Notes: generated by a model from the sequence alone, not told the origin. A stretch of DNA of 64,000 bases from Halodesulfurarchaeum sp. HSR-GB (GCF_031432215.1 NZ_JAVKGN010000001.1:744001-808000); one strand, 5' to 3'. Shown: positions 33,715 through 41,342, counted from the first letter of the stretch. Numbers and translations: made by a program.

Positions 33715-34017
33715 ATGACAGACGACGACTCCAACCCCGCCATGTTTCCCTCGGCCTTTGCGAAGGCGATGGGACAGGCGGGCTCCGACGCGACGGAAAC
33801 CTCAGCACAGATGACCGAAGCCATGCTCGATGCGGCTCCCACGCCCGAGACCTTCCCGCTGGAGGCGGTCCAGGGGACGGCGACGTTCAAGACCCGGATC
33901 CAGAGCGGCGGCCGGATCAGCATTCCCGACGCCGAACGCGAGGTCCTCGACCTCGGCGAGGGTGACATCGTCCAGGCAGTGATCGTGCCGCTCAAGCGCA
34001 ACCAGGACAATGACTGA
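33715..34017 (+). CDS. phaR: AbrB-type regulator of PHA granules, PhaR-like
   Basis: The 100-aa protein has an N-terminal segment rich in Met/Ala that may contact granules or PhaP and a C-terminal AbrB/SpoVT-type swapped-hairpin DNA-binding domain (FKTRIQSGGRISIPDAEREVLDLGEGDIVQAVIVPL). In Haloferax mediterranei a PhaR of this architecture represses phaRP. A Shine-Dalgarno-like AGGTG (33705-33709) precedes the ATG by five bases. It overlaps phaP by eight bases. The assignment rests on architecture plus gene order. Confidence 0.75.
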   Translation: MTDDDSNPAMFPSAFAKAMGQAGSDATETSAQMTEAMLDAAPTPETFPLEAVQGTATFKTRIQSGGRISIPDAEREVLDLGEGDIVQAVIVPLKRNQDND

Positions 34018-34654
34018 GGACACCGATTCCACCGACGACTCGCCCTTCGGGGCGATGTTCGAGATGCAACGCGACGTGATCGAGCAGGGACAACAGTTCG
34101 CCGAGGAGTCGGCGAGTGCCCCGGCGGCGTTCGCCGCGGCCATGCGTTCGGCTGCAGTCGAGGGCACGGACGTCCACCGGCGGACCCTGGAGGTCGGCCA
34201 GCGAGCGATCGAGGACATCCTCGACGCCATCGAGGCAACCACGCCGACCGACGAGGCGGCCCTCGAAGACCTCCGTCAGGCCGTCGAGGGTGGCTTCGAC
34301 GACCTGCTCGCGGCCCAGGACGACGTGGTCGAGTCCGCCGATGAAGCGGCCGAAGCGGGTATCGAGGAGTACGAGGCGGCGGTCGACGGGGCGCTCAGCA
34401 GTCTCGATGCCCAGCTGGACCTCATCCTCGATGCGAACGACGACTTCGAGGCCCGGACGCTGGACGCGCTGGAAGTGGTCGTCGACCAGTACGAGTCCCT
34501 CCAGGCCGAGATCGAGGGCCAGTCCGGGGAGCTCTCCGAAGACATGCACGCGCAGCTCGATACGTTCGAGGACCGGCTGGCGACCCAGATCGAACAGTAC
34601 CGCTCGACGCTTGCGGACCTCGAATCGCGGTTCGACACGCTCCAGTCGGAGTGA
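34010..34654 (+). CDS. phaP: PHA granule phasin, PhaP-like
   Basis: The 214-aa acidic protein is almost entirely helical, with coiled-coil heptads from about residue 70 to the end (ALEDLRQAVEGGFDDLLAAQDD onward, given here in part) and no cysteine or membrane span. This matches the haloarchaeal phasin PhaP that coats polyhydroxyalkanoate granules. It overlaps the end of phaR by eight bases. The expected downstream partners phaE and phaC are not present; a lower-GC region starts right after the stop codon. An unrelated coiled-coil protein is a possible alternative. Confidence 0.72.
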   Translation: MTEDTDSTDDSPFGAMFEMQRDVIEQGQQFAEESASAPAAFAAAMRSAAVEGTDVHRRTLEVGQRAIEDILDAIEATTPTDEAALEDLRQAVEGGFDDLLAAQDDVVESADEAAEAGIEEYEAAVDGALSSLDAQLDLILDANDDFEARTLDALEVVVDQYESLQAEIEGQSGELSEDMHAQLDTFEDRLATQIEQYRSTLADLESRFDTLQSE

Positions 34655-34810
34655 CTACCCAGCCGAACGCCGTCCCGATATGTTTTGTCTCCGGTTTTTG
34701 AGACGGCGCGGACGCTGGCGCGAGAACGCGGGTCAGTGCGGATTCGGGGAATTCTTGGATCCTGTTCGGTTTGTATAGTGGGCTAGTCGAGTTGCCTCAT
34801 AGTTCGGCCA
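34655..34810. other. Gene-free junction after phaP
   Basis: No ORF is supported here. A T-rich stretch after a GC stem (CCGGTTTTTGAG, 34691-34702) may end phaRP transcription. The 14 bases GGTCAGTGCGGATT (34731-34744) differ by one base from the 3' part of the tRNA-Ile gene at 41207-41220 (minus-strand gene), so this could be a decayed attachment site at the left edge of the accessory stretch. The similarity is short. Confidence 0.3.
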
Positions 34811-35074
34811 TTACGCTTTGCTCATTTCCGCGGTTTCCGAATACGTGGACGTTGAGATTGTGTAGAGGCTTTGCCGCGCGTCCGGAACGTAGAGGTTTTT
34901 CTCGACGATATCCCCATCGATGAGTCGGCTGAGTGCGTCTCTGACTGTCCGCTGAGACAGCCGGGTTTCGTTCACGATTTGCTTTTGGGTTAACGCAGAG
35001 TTGTATTCGAGGACCTTTAAAACGAGTTTGGCACTCGGCGGAAAGTTCTGTATCTGGTTGTCGACATCTACCAT
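34811..35074 (-). CDS. Winged-helix DNA-binding protein, 87 aa
   Basis: A small MarR/ArsR-like wHTH protein: LVLKVLEYNSALTQKQIVNETRLSQRTVRDALSRLIDGDIV spans most of the domain (helices 2-3 in TQKQIVNETRLSQRTV), followed by a wing (YVPDARQSLYTIS). Short C-terminal tail. It is probably a local transcription regulator; the target is unknown. Base composition is lower in GC than the flanking housekeeping genes, as for the next several genes. It is transcribed in the same direction as the HTH_10 gene 77 bases upstream. Confidence 0.75.
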   Translation of the reverse strand: MVDVDNQIQNFPPSAKLVLKVLEYNSALTQKQIVNETRLSQRTVRDALSRLIDGDIVEKNLYVPDARQSLYTISTSTYSETAEMSKA

Positions 35075-35151
35075 TTGAATACAGTCACCGTGATTCAGCT
35101 GTTGCTTTTCTTTCCCTGCCTGTAACAGTTTGACTTGGCTACCAAAGGGAT

Positions 35152-35826
35152 TTATTCGTCCGACTCCGCCGCCTGCTGGAGTTCCTCGATCATTACGGAG
35201 TGGGCGAGGAGCGTGGACGTTCCCCGGCGGAGACGCTCCGTGACAGCCTGATCCGAGATGCCAAGCCTGTTGCCCAGTTCCTTGGTGGAAATTTGGCGGG
35301 GTATGTCGAAGTACCCTTCCCTGAAAGCCAACATGAGTGCCTCCCGTTGTGGGACCGACAGTCCATACCAGGGTCCCGTGTCTGGTTTCGTCGGGTTGTA
35401 GATCCGGATCACCTCCATCTCGATATCCGCGCTCAAACAGTAGTCTTGAAAATCAGAAAGGGCATCGTGACTCGGGAACCGAAGTTCGAACCGCCAGTTG
35501 TGCCCCGTCCCTGTCGCTTCGAGCAGCTGTGCACCCCCCTCTCGAATCCCCTTGATTACAAGGTCCCGTGACGCTCGCCACTCGAGGGCATAGAGCGTTC
35601 GGTCATCGTGAACTTCCTGAACCTCGAAACTCTCGACGGATGGGTGGTTTTTGACCGCGGCCTCGAACCCGTCCCGATGGGGCTCGTAAATCCAAATATA
35701 TGGAATGATGGATTCGCCCAGCGGAACCATCGATTCCACTTCCACTACGACACCATCCTCCACACGCAGAATCCGACCCAGTTCGAAAGACTCTGGAGAA
35801 AAGTCAATGTCTGCAATTACTGACAT
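35152..35826 (-). CDS. Bacterio-opsin activator-type HTH regulator (HTH_10)
   Basis: The 224-aa protein has an N-terminal sensor-like domain typical of haloarchaeal HTH_10 proteins (MSVIADIDFSPESFELGRIL). It ends with a C-terminal HTH_10 domain, LSVPQREALMLAFREGYFDIP, then ISTKELGNRLGISDQAVTERLRRG, which binds DNA. The ATG at 35824-35826 is chosen over an upstream in-frame start because it gives the family N-terminus. The promoter contains palindromes (35852-35865 and 35897-35906) that may be self-binding sites. It could regulate the nearby histidine kinase region; this is an inference from position only. Confidence 0.88.
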   Translation of the reverse strand: MSVIADIDFSPESFELGRILRVEDGVVVEVESMVPLGESIIPYIWIYEPHRDGFEAAVKNHPSVESFEVQEVHDDRTLYALEWRASRDLVIKGIREGGAQLLEATGTGHNWRFELRFPSHDALSDFQDYCLSADIEMEVIRIYNPTKPDTGPWYGLSVPQREALMLAFREGYFDIPRQISTKELGNRLGISDQAVTERLRRGTSTLLAHSVMIEELQQAAESDE

Positions 35827-35851
35827 CTGTTTCAAAGTATACTCTCCATAC

Positions 35852-35865
35852 AGGTATAGATACCT
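35852..35865. promoter_or_regulatory. Palindrome in the HTH_10 promoter
   Basis: AGGTATAGATACCT has perfect six-base arms around AG and lies 26-39 bases upstream of the HTH_10 start, at the TATA position. A related palindrome TGGTATACCA occurs at 35897-35906, so GGTAT/ATACC half-sites appear twice. Confidence 0.45.
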
Positions 35866-36055
35866 CACTATGACTGGCTACAGAAGTGGTAGAGCTTGGT
35901 ATACCAGGCTTTCCAGCAGCCTTTACCCGCTGGAATTGGTAACAGAAGATACGGACAGGTAACACAACCGGATCCGTCACCCAAATCAGCACGAGATTCG
36001 GTGGCCACTGGCAAGTGACTGTGACTAGCAGACCGGTGCCCTCTCCAATACTATC

Positions 36056-36247
36056 ATGGACGAAAATTCGACGAGTCATGACGGCATCTCCACGGCCGAG
36101 GAGCTCGAAGAATCGTTGGTTCAACTGCTTCGATCAGCCTACGAGAACGGCGTGAGCATCGAAACAAGCTATGAGATTCGGAACGGACAAGCGGTGCCAG
36201 ACTGGGAAGTCCTGATCCACAAACTCGCCAAAAAGGGGCCTGACTAA
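36056..36247 (+). CDS. Small acidic protein, 63 aa, unknown
   Basis: The product has one predicted helix (AEELEESLVQLLRSAYENGVSIE) followed by a short beta-like region and a tryptophan-containing C-terminus (AVPDWEVLIHKLAK). Short haloarchaeal proteins of this shape are common and uncharacterised; I give no function. It is divergent from the HTH_10 gene and lies about 110 bases before the histidine kinase in the same direction. Its low GC fits the accessory stretch. Confidence 0.6.
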   Translation: MDENSTSHDGISTAEELEESLVQLLRSAYENGVSIETSYEIRNGQAVPDWEVLIHKLAKKGPD

Positions 36248-36353
36248 ATCAATTCGCTTACACTTTTTAGTAGCACAACCGCCAACAATGGTGGCTTATA
36301 GTCCCTGATTTACCAACCCGTTCTGACTTGACCATCCATGCGTAAAATCGTGT

Positions 36354-38954
36354 ATGACTGGTTTCCCTTCCGATCAAGCAAAAGCGGATCGTAGCGACGA
36401 GTCGGTAAGGGCCATCGAATCGATTGTACAAGAATTGAATGACGTCTTCCGACAAAACACCCCTTTCGAGGAAAAAGCCAGACAGGCTCTCGAACTGGGT
36501 AGAGACTTTCTGTCAGTAGATAACGGCCATCTCACTCGGATTGACGAAGAAACCGATCACTGGGAAACGCTCGTCAGTACCGATTCACCTGAAGGATCGT
36601 TTCCTCCAGGCCTCGAACTTGATCTTGGCAGCACTTACTGCCGCCGAATAGTCGGGCCCCAATCCCAATTAAGTCTCAGTGATGCCCCAAACCAGGGCTG
36701 GGAAGATGACCCGGCATTCGAAACCCACGGCATCCATTGCTATCTCGGCACTCCAATCGTCCTCGATGGGGAGACATATGGCACCGTTTGTTTCGTTTCT
36801 GTAGAGTCCCGGAGCAAACCATTTGGGAACGGGGAGAAACTAGTCGCCGAACTCATCTCGCACATGCTCGGACGGGAACTCGAAACCGAGCAACACGAGT
36901 CCCAATTGATGAAACAGACGAATCTCAGTCTCGTCCTCAATCGAGTGCTCAGACACAATTTGCGGAACGAGTTGGCCATCATACGTGGCTACACGCAAAT
37001 GATGTCGGAGTCCTTGACGGATTCCCAGTATGGACAGCGGGCACTGCAGAGTATTGACAAACTCATCCGCTTGAGCCAAAAGGCCAGGGAACTCGACGAG
37101 ATCGTTGCAAGCGACGCGGAACGCGATCAGTCGGACATTCGGGGTATCATTGGCGATGTTATTGCGAGTTTTCGCACGGAATTTCCTTCGGCATCGATTT
37201 CTATCGACACCGATGAGGACGTTTTGGTGGCTGTTTTCCCGAGTTTCAAACGGGCAATGCGGGAACTGATCGAGAATGCCGTCAAACACAGCGGCGAGCA
37301 CGCTACTATCGAAATATCTATCGAATCGGTTCCGAACGCCATCGAGGTTCGGATTGCCGACGATGGCCCGGGCCTCGGCAGTCAAGAAATCGAGGTACTT
37401 CGCTCCGGGTCGGAAACACCACTGATGCATGGGAGTGGTCTGGGACTGTGGCTCGCTCACTGGATCGTATCTAGCCACGATGGATCGGTCGATGCAACAG
37501 TCACTGATGCGGGAACGACGCTGACGGTGACGGTTCCTCGGATGCCGGTGGGTGAGAGCGAACAGCCAATACGGGACCTCGTTCGGGCCCGGGACCAGTA
37601 TAAAGCCGCCTTCGAAGAGGCTGGAGATGCTATAACAATTGCCGACGACCAGGCCCGCATACTCGATGTAAACAAGGAAGCGGCCAGGCTCTATGGCCTG
37701 GATAGAAAGCAGTTGATGGGTCGGTCGATGAAAGATTTCCTGCCGGACGATTTCGATTTCGAAGCCGAATGGGGCGAGATCCAGGCGGCCAAAATGAAAC
37801 GCGATGAGATGCAGATCGCCAGTGCGGACGGGGGAGTAAATCCAGTCGAATATACCGCAAAAACCGATTTCGTCCCCGGACAACATCTCATCGCGAGCCG
37901 GGATGTAACCGACCGGAAAGAGCACGAACGGGAGGTTTCCGCATTGAAGGAGCGGTATCAAGCGTTGCTCGAAGAGATCCCGGCCCCGGTCATCGTCACG
38001 GATATCGAGAGCGACGAAATTATCGAAACCAACTCGGCTTTCGATACGTTACTTGGTACATCCAAGGATCAACTCCTTGGTGAACGACTAGAAGTCTTGT
38101 TCCCTGAAGGCGATGGTGACCGATATCGGGCGGTGTTTGGCCCTCCCTACGGAGATGCAGAAACGATCACTCGACTCCCGAATGGCTCGCCACCGACACT
38201 AATAACGGCCGACGGGAAGGCCATCCCCGTGGAGGTACGCATCGGGACCGTTGAACTCGCAAAACGAGAAGTCATGGTGGGCTTGTTCCGAACTGTATCC
38301 GACCTGAATGCCGGGAAGGACTCACTTCAGGACCGGAACGAACAACTGGAGTTATTTGCAAGCGTGGTCTCCCACGACCTTCGTAACCCGTTGAATGTAG
38401 CGAGTGGACGCTTGGAGTTGGCTATGGATGACTGTGATAGCAAGCACCTCGAGACGATTGAAGACGCCCACAGGCGAATGGAACGGTTGATCGCTGATCT
38501 CCTCGTTCTGGCCCGCCAGGGTGAGACTGTCGCTGATCCCGAACCGGTTGCCCTTGCCGACCTGGTGAATGGTTGTTGGAGGAACGTGGATACTGAAGCG
38601 GCCACTCTTGTCGCGGACGTGGATCGCACGATTCGAGCGGATGCCAGCCGGGTGAAACAGATATTCGAGAACCTGTTCAGAAACGCTGTGGAACAGGGAA
38701 GCGGTGAGGTGACGGTGACAGCCGGCGGGTTAGGAGGGGGATTTTACGTAGAAGATGACGGTCCAGGAATCCCAAAATCCGAGCGGGAAGTTGTATTCGA
38801 GGCAGGCTATTCAACTAGGGAGGGGGGATCTGGGTTTGGCCTGAACATCGTCAAGGAGATCGTTGAGGCACACGATTGGGAGATACAGGTCACTGAAGGA
38901 TCTACGGGCGGTGCGAGGTTCGAGATAACCGGCATCGAGTTCGCTGTCGAATAG
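36354..38954 (+). CDS. Hybrid-length sensor histidine kinase with two kinase cores
   Basis: The 866-aa soluble protein contains, in order, a GAF-like domain (about 24-178), then a first kinase core with H-box RHNLRNEL (His near 201). The first ATPase has N-box RELIENAVKHSGEH, G1 IADDGPGLG and G2 GSGLGLWLAHWI. Next come two PAS domains (about 410-525 and 535-650). A second complete core follows with H-box VSHDLRNPL (His near 674), N-box FENLFRNAVEQG, G1 VEDDGPGIP and G2 GGSGFGLNIVKEI. No membrane helices are visible. Two complete HisKA-HATPase modules in one chain are unusual and may come from fusion of two kinases. No response regulator is adjacent. Confidence 0.9.
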   Translation: MTGFPSDQAKADRSDESVRAIESIVQELNDVFRQNTPFEEKARQALELGRDFLSVDNGHLTRIDEETDHWETLVSTDSPEGSFPPGLELDLGSTYCRRIVGPQSQLSLSDAPNQGWEDDPAFETHGIHCYLGTPIVLDGETYGTVCFVSVESRSKPFGNGEKLVAELISHMLGRELETEQHESQLMKQTNLSLVLNRVLRHNLRNELAIIRGYTQMMSESLTDSQYGQRALQSIDKLIRLSQKARELDEIVASDAERDQSDIRGIIGDVIASFRTEFPSASISIDTDEDVLVAVFPSFKRAMRELIENAVKHSGEHATIEISIESVPNAIEVRIADDGPGLGSQEIEVLRSGSETPLMHGSGLGLWLAHWIVSSHDGSVDATVTDAGTTLTVTVPRMPVGESEQPIRDLVRARDQYKAAFEEAGDAITIADDQARILDVNKEAARLYGLDRKQLMGRSMKDFLPDDFDFEAEWGEIQAAKMKRDEMQIASADGGVNPVEYTAKTDFVPGQHLIASRDVTDRKEHEREVSALKERYQALLEEIPAPVIVTDIESDEIIETNSAFDTLLGTSKDQLLGERLEVLFPEGDGDRYRAVFGPPYGDAETITRLPNGSPPTLITADGKAIPVEVRIGTVELAKREVMVGLFRTVSDLNAGKDSLQDRNEQLELFASVVSHDLRNPLNVASGRLELAMDDCDSKHLETIEDAHRRMERLIADLLVLARQGETVADPEPVALADLVNGCWRNVDTEAATLVADVDRTIRADASRVKQIFENLFRNAVEQGSGEVTVTAGGLGGGFYVEDDGPGIPKSEREVVFEAGYSTREGGSGFGLNIVKEIVEAHDWEIQVTEGSTGGARFEITGIEFAVE

Positions 38955-39145
38955 ACGGTCCGTGTTCAGATAGCAAACGGTGGAAAAGCGGTCGGTCGGC
39001 GCCCTTCAGCCGGGACTGAATGAGCCCGCAAACGACTCGAATCCCGACAAGACCGTTTAATCCGACTGAATTGGGCGGAAATCGGCTATGCGATCTTCCC
39101 GGTTCATACGGCTGGATACGCTACGGAATTTACGAACCTACCGTC

Positions 39146-40186
39146 ATGATACCAGTAAAATTCGGAACAGTAGCTGCCCTCGTGGTTTCGGTCCTCGTGA
39201 TTGCCTCCGGCGCGACCGCCGCCATGGCGACACAGGGCTCGGGGCCACTCGGGGCCATGGACAACGGCGAACCGGGACCCGCGGACGAGATTGAAACAGA
39301 TGGTGCAATCAACATCACCGTCGACGGAACCGTCACACCCGGTGAGACAGTCACTCTCACCGCCAGCCTGGACGGCGAACCGGTCCGGTTCGCCGCCGTG
39401 AGTGTCAACGGCGAGGACACGTACGAGACCGACGAGAACGGTTCTGTCGCCGTCACGGTCCCGGACGATGATGAATTCGAGGTCGAGGTCGAAGCCGAAC
39501 GGGACGGCGAACTCGAAATCCCACTCGCGGATGACGACACGGAAGCGGACGAAGACGATGAGGACATGGACGAGAGTGACGAGGACGAGTCACTCGACCT
39601 CGGCGTGGATGGGAACGTCAGCGCGGGCGAGAACGTCACCATCACCGCCACTCACGCGGAATACCCGGTCGCTGGCGCAGCCGTGTCCGTCAACGGCGAG
39701 CACGTCGGTGCGACCGATTCCACCGGGACCATCACGGTGACCGTCCCCGATGCGGACGAGTTCGAAGTCGAAGTCGAATACGAGGCGGCGGGTGAGCTCG
39801 AAATCCCACTCGAATCGGCCGAGGAAGACGATGACACGGACGCGGAGGGGCAGATCGACCTGGTCGTCGAAGGCACGCTCGAACCGGGTGCGAACCTGTC
39901 CGTCACCGCGCTGGACGCCGACGGTAACGCTATCAGCAACGCCACGGTGTCCGTCAACGACGAACCCGTCGGTGAAACCGGCGAAAACGGGACGCTGACC
40001 GTGACCGTTCCTGCCGATGACGAACTCGAAATCGAAGTCACCCACGAGGATCGGGACGGGGAGCTATCCGTCGACTTCGAGGACGCGGCGGACGAACACG
40101 ATCACGACGACGAAGATGACGAGTACGAGGAGGACGGTGACGAAGAAGCGGACGATGACGACGATGCTGCGGGCTCCGAGGACTAA
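39146..40186 (+). CDS. Secreted acidic protein with three Ig-like repeats
   Basis: The 346-aa protein has a Sec-type signal (hydrophobic residues 8-27, ending SGATAAMA) and then three repeats of about 73 residues (55-127, 150-222, 237-311). Each follows the pattern V-[DE]-G-x-[VL]-x-[PA]-G, then VSVN[GD]E, G-[ST]-[LIV]-T-V-T-V-P and ExEVE. Acidic linkers of Asp/Glu separate them and an acidic His-containing tail (312-346) ends the protein. No membrane anchor or sorting motif is seen at the C-terminus. The repeats resemble carboxypeptidase-regulatory/Ig-like folds. It is probably a surface or extracellular protein, perhaps Ca2+ binding. I use ATG 39146, since the upstream frame lacks signal features. 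Confidence 0.8.
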   Translation: MIPVKFGTVAALVVSVLVIASGATAAMATQGSGPLGAMDNGEPGPADEIETDGAINITVDGTVTPGETVTLTASLDGEPVRFAAVSVNGEDTYETDENGSVAVTVPDDDEFEVEVEAERDGELEIPLADDDTEADEDDEDMDESDEDESLDLGVDGNVSAGENVTITATHAEYPVAGAAVSVNGEHVGATDSTGTITVTVPDADEFEVEVEYEAAGELEIPLESAEEDDDTDAEGQIDLVVEGTLEPGANLSVTALDADGNAISNATVSVNDEPVGETGENGTLTVTVPADDELEIEVTHEDRDGELSVDFEDAADEHDHDDEDDEYEEDGDEEADDDDDAAGSED

Positions 40187-40346
40187 GGAAGTCGGTCCCA
40201 CGCCGTCCCAGCCTGGTTTGAAGACCGTCTATGCTCGCTTTCCCGGTTGGTTTTGGCAATGGGGAATACTGTGGGAGGGATCTTCAACATGTCTGTAGAA
40301 CCATCAATTTTGGAATTCCCGTCCGGATTCAACCGAAGCTACTTAC

Positions 40347-40364
40347 GTGATACGCATGTATCAC
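40347..40364. promoter_or_regulatory. Perfect inverted repeat at the antitoxin promoter
   Basis: GTGATAC-GCAT-GTATCAC has seven-base perfect arms and ends five bases before the antitoxin ATG. This is the position of a self-repression operator for a ribbon-helix-helix antitoxin. Confidence 0.65.
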
Positions 40365-40369
40365 ACTAC

Positions 40370-40648
40370 ATGAGCACCGACAGTGACGCCGCTGGCGACG
40401 GAAAGATGGAGAAGATCAACGTCAGGGTGCCACAGTCGCTGTTGACACAAATCGACGAGGTCTGGGAGGAACGCGGCTACGCGAACAAGTCCGAATTTAT
40501 CCGTGAGGCCCTTCGAAGTGCCGTCAATCCCCCGACGCAACTATCGACCGAAGCGCTGGAGCACCTCGCCGAGAGCCGAAAACAACGCGAGCAGGGCGAG
40601 ACCGTTTCGCAGGACGATGTGAAGGACCGTCTGGGCATCGATGACTGA
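40370..40648 (+). CDS. Ribbon-helix-helix antitoxin
   Basis: The 92-aa protein has a CopG/MetJ-like ribbon-helix-helix domain (KINVRVPQSLLTQIDEVWEERGYANKSEFIREALRSAV, residues about 14-50) and a C-terminal region rich in charged residues (EHLAESRKQREQGE) that would wrap the toxin. The frame is open to 40247, but ATG 40370 follows the operator and is the sensible start. It overlaps the toxin gene by eight bases, the usual type II arrangement. Confidence 0.87.
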   Translation: MSTDSDAAGDGKMEKINVRVPQSLLTQIDEVWEERGYANKSEFIREALRSAVNPPTQLSTEALEHLAESRKQREQGETVSQDDVKDRLGIDD

Positions 40649-40904
40649 GGTCGAGTGGACGCCGAAAGCCCTTGATTTACTGGCGGGGCTCGAAAAAGAT
40701 GCGCAGGAGCGACTGGTCAAGAAACTCGACGAGGCGAAAGATTGGACCTCCCATCGCCTCGAGAAACTCACTGGGTATCCGTACCATAAACTCCGAGCGG
40801 GCGACTATCGGGCGATTGTCACGTGGGATCAGGCTGACGACGTCCTCGTTGTCGAGGCGGTCGGCCATCGACGGAATATCTACGACCGTCACCTCCCTCC
40901 CTGA
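40641..40904 (+). CDS. RelE/ParE-family toxin
   Basis: The 87-aa protein has the RelE/ParE fold signature: an N-terminal VEWTPKALDLLAGLEKDAQERLVKKLDEA helical hairpin followed by strands LRAGDYRAIVTWDQADDVLVVEAVGHRRNIYDRH. The core Arg in YRAIV and the final GHRRNIYD match the RelE family. It probably cleaves mRNA or poisons gyrase, depending on the subgroup, and is neutralised by the upstream RHH protein. After the stop codon begins a 300-base gene-free stretch. Confidence 0.88.
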   Translation: MTEVEWTPKALDLLAGLEKDAQERLVKKLDEAKDWTSHRLEKLTGYPYHKLRAGDYRAIVTWDQADDVLVVEAVGHRRNIYDRHLPP

Positions 40905-41011
40905 CGTTCGCGTATGGCTGACATCGCGGATGTCTCGTGGATAACTGTGGCCGTGTGAGATAGCGGGTCCAAATTTTGCAGCCACGTCTCGCCACACAGC
41001 ACGCTGGCCGG

Positions 41012-41058
41012 TTTCCGGTTTGAGTCGTTTAGAAGTGGGCCAGTGCGGATTTGAACCG
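41012..41058. repeat. Left copy of direct repeat matching the tRNA-Ile 3' end
   Basis: These 47 bases are identical to 41181-41227 (offset 169). The last 23 bases equal the final 23 bases of the tRNA-Ile gene, including its T-loop region; the other 24 equal the sequence just downstream of it. Similarity extends with mismatches to about 40994. It looks like a former attachment-site duplication. Confidence 0.8.
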
Positions 41059-41134
41059 GAGGAAGACAGTCCTGCTCGCCTCACTGCGTTCGGCTGCGCG
41101 GGCTGTGCCTTCCAGGGCTCAAATCCGCGTGGCC
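41038..41134. repeat. Large imperfect hairpin including the tRNA-like sequence
   Basis: GGCCA..GCGGATTTGAACC (from 41038) pairs with GGCTCAAATCCGC..TGGCC (to 41134). Further in, GGAAGACAG pairs imperfectly with CTGTGCCTTCC. Arms of roughly 30 bases flank a GC-rich loop. It is not a tRNA: no cloverleaf with an anticodon arm can be drawn. Confidence 0.5.
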
Positions 41135-41180
41135 ATTCCCAACCGCGACCACACGCGGAGCGACACAGCAAGCTGGTCGC

Positions 41181-41227
41181 TTTCCGGTTTGAGTCGTTTA
41201 GAAGTGGGCCAGTGCGGATTTGAACCG
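41181..41227. repeat. Right copy of direct repeat, overlapping the tRNA-Ile 3' end
   Basis: Identical over 47 bases to 41012-41058. Bases 41205-41227 are the functional 3' end of the tRNA-Ile gene on the minus strand, so integration at this site would preserve the tRNA. Confidence 0.8.
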
Positions 41228-41278
41228 CAAGCCTCCACCTTATCAGAGTGGCGCTCTACCTAATTGAGCTACTGGCCC
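41205..41278 (-). tRNA. tRNA-Ile (anticodon GAT)
   Basis: On the minus strand the acceptor arm GGGCCAG pairs with CTGGCCC with discriminator A, the D-arm is AGCTC..GAGC, and the anticodon stem CCACT/GGTGG (with a G-T pair) encloses the loop CTGATAA with anticodon GAT. The T-arm is GCGGTTCAAATCCGC. The 74-base gene has no intron and CCA is not encoded. The 3' end is duplicated at 41012-41058. Confidence 0.93.
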
Positions 41279-41342
41279 TGACAACCCCGACTTGCCCGCT
41301 GGGAAGTAAAAGGGTTTCCTTTCGCCGGCCGGCGACGGGATC

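Larger units (their letters stand above)
40905..41204. other. Gene-free region with duplicated tRNA-Ile 3' end
   Basis: No ORF here is convincing. The region holds the left copy of a 47-base direct repeat (41012-41058) and a large imperfect hairpin (41038-41134), followed by unstructured sequence up to the right repeat copy at 41181. It lies just downstream of the tRNA-Ile gene (minus strand), the typical place for integrated elements. Confidence 0.6.

Noticed and set aside
41038-41134. Second tRNA gene next to tRNA-Ile
   Set aside because: Only the T-arm and 3' end match; no D-arm, anticodon arm or proper acceptor can be folded.
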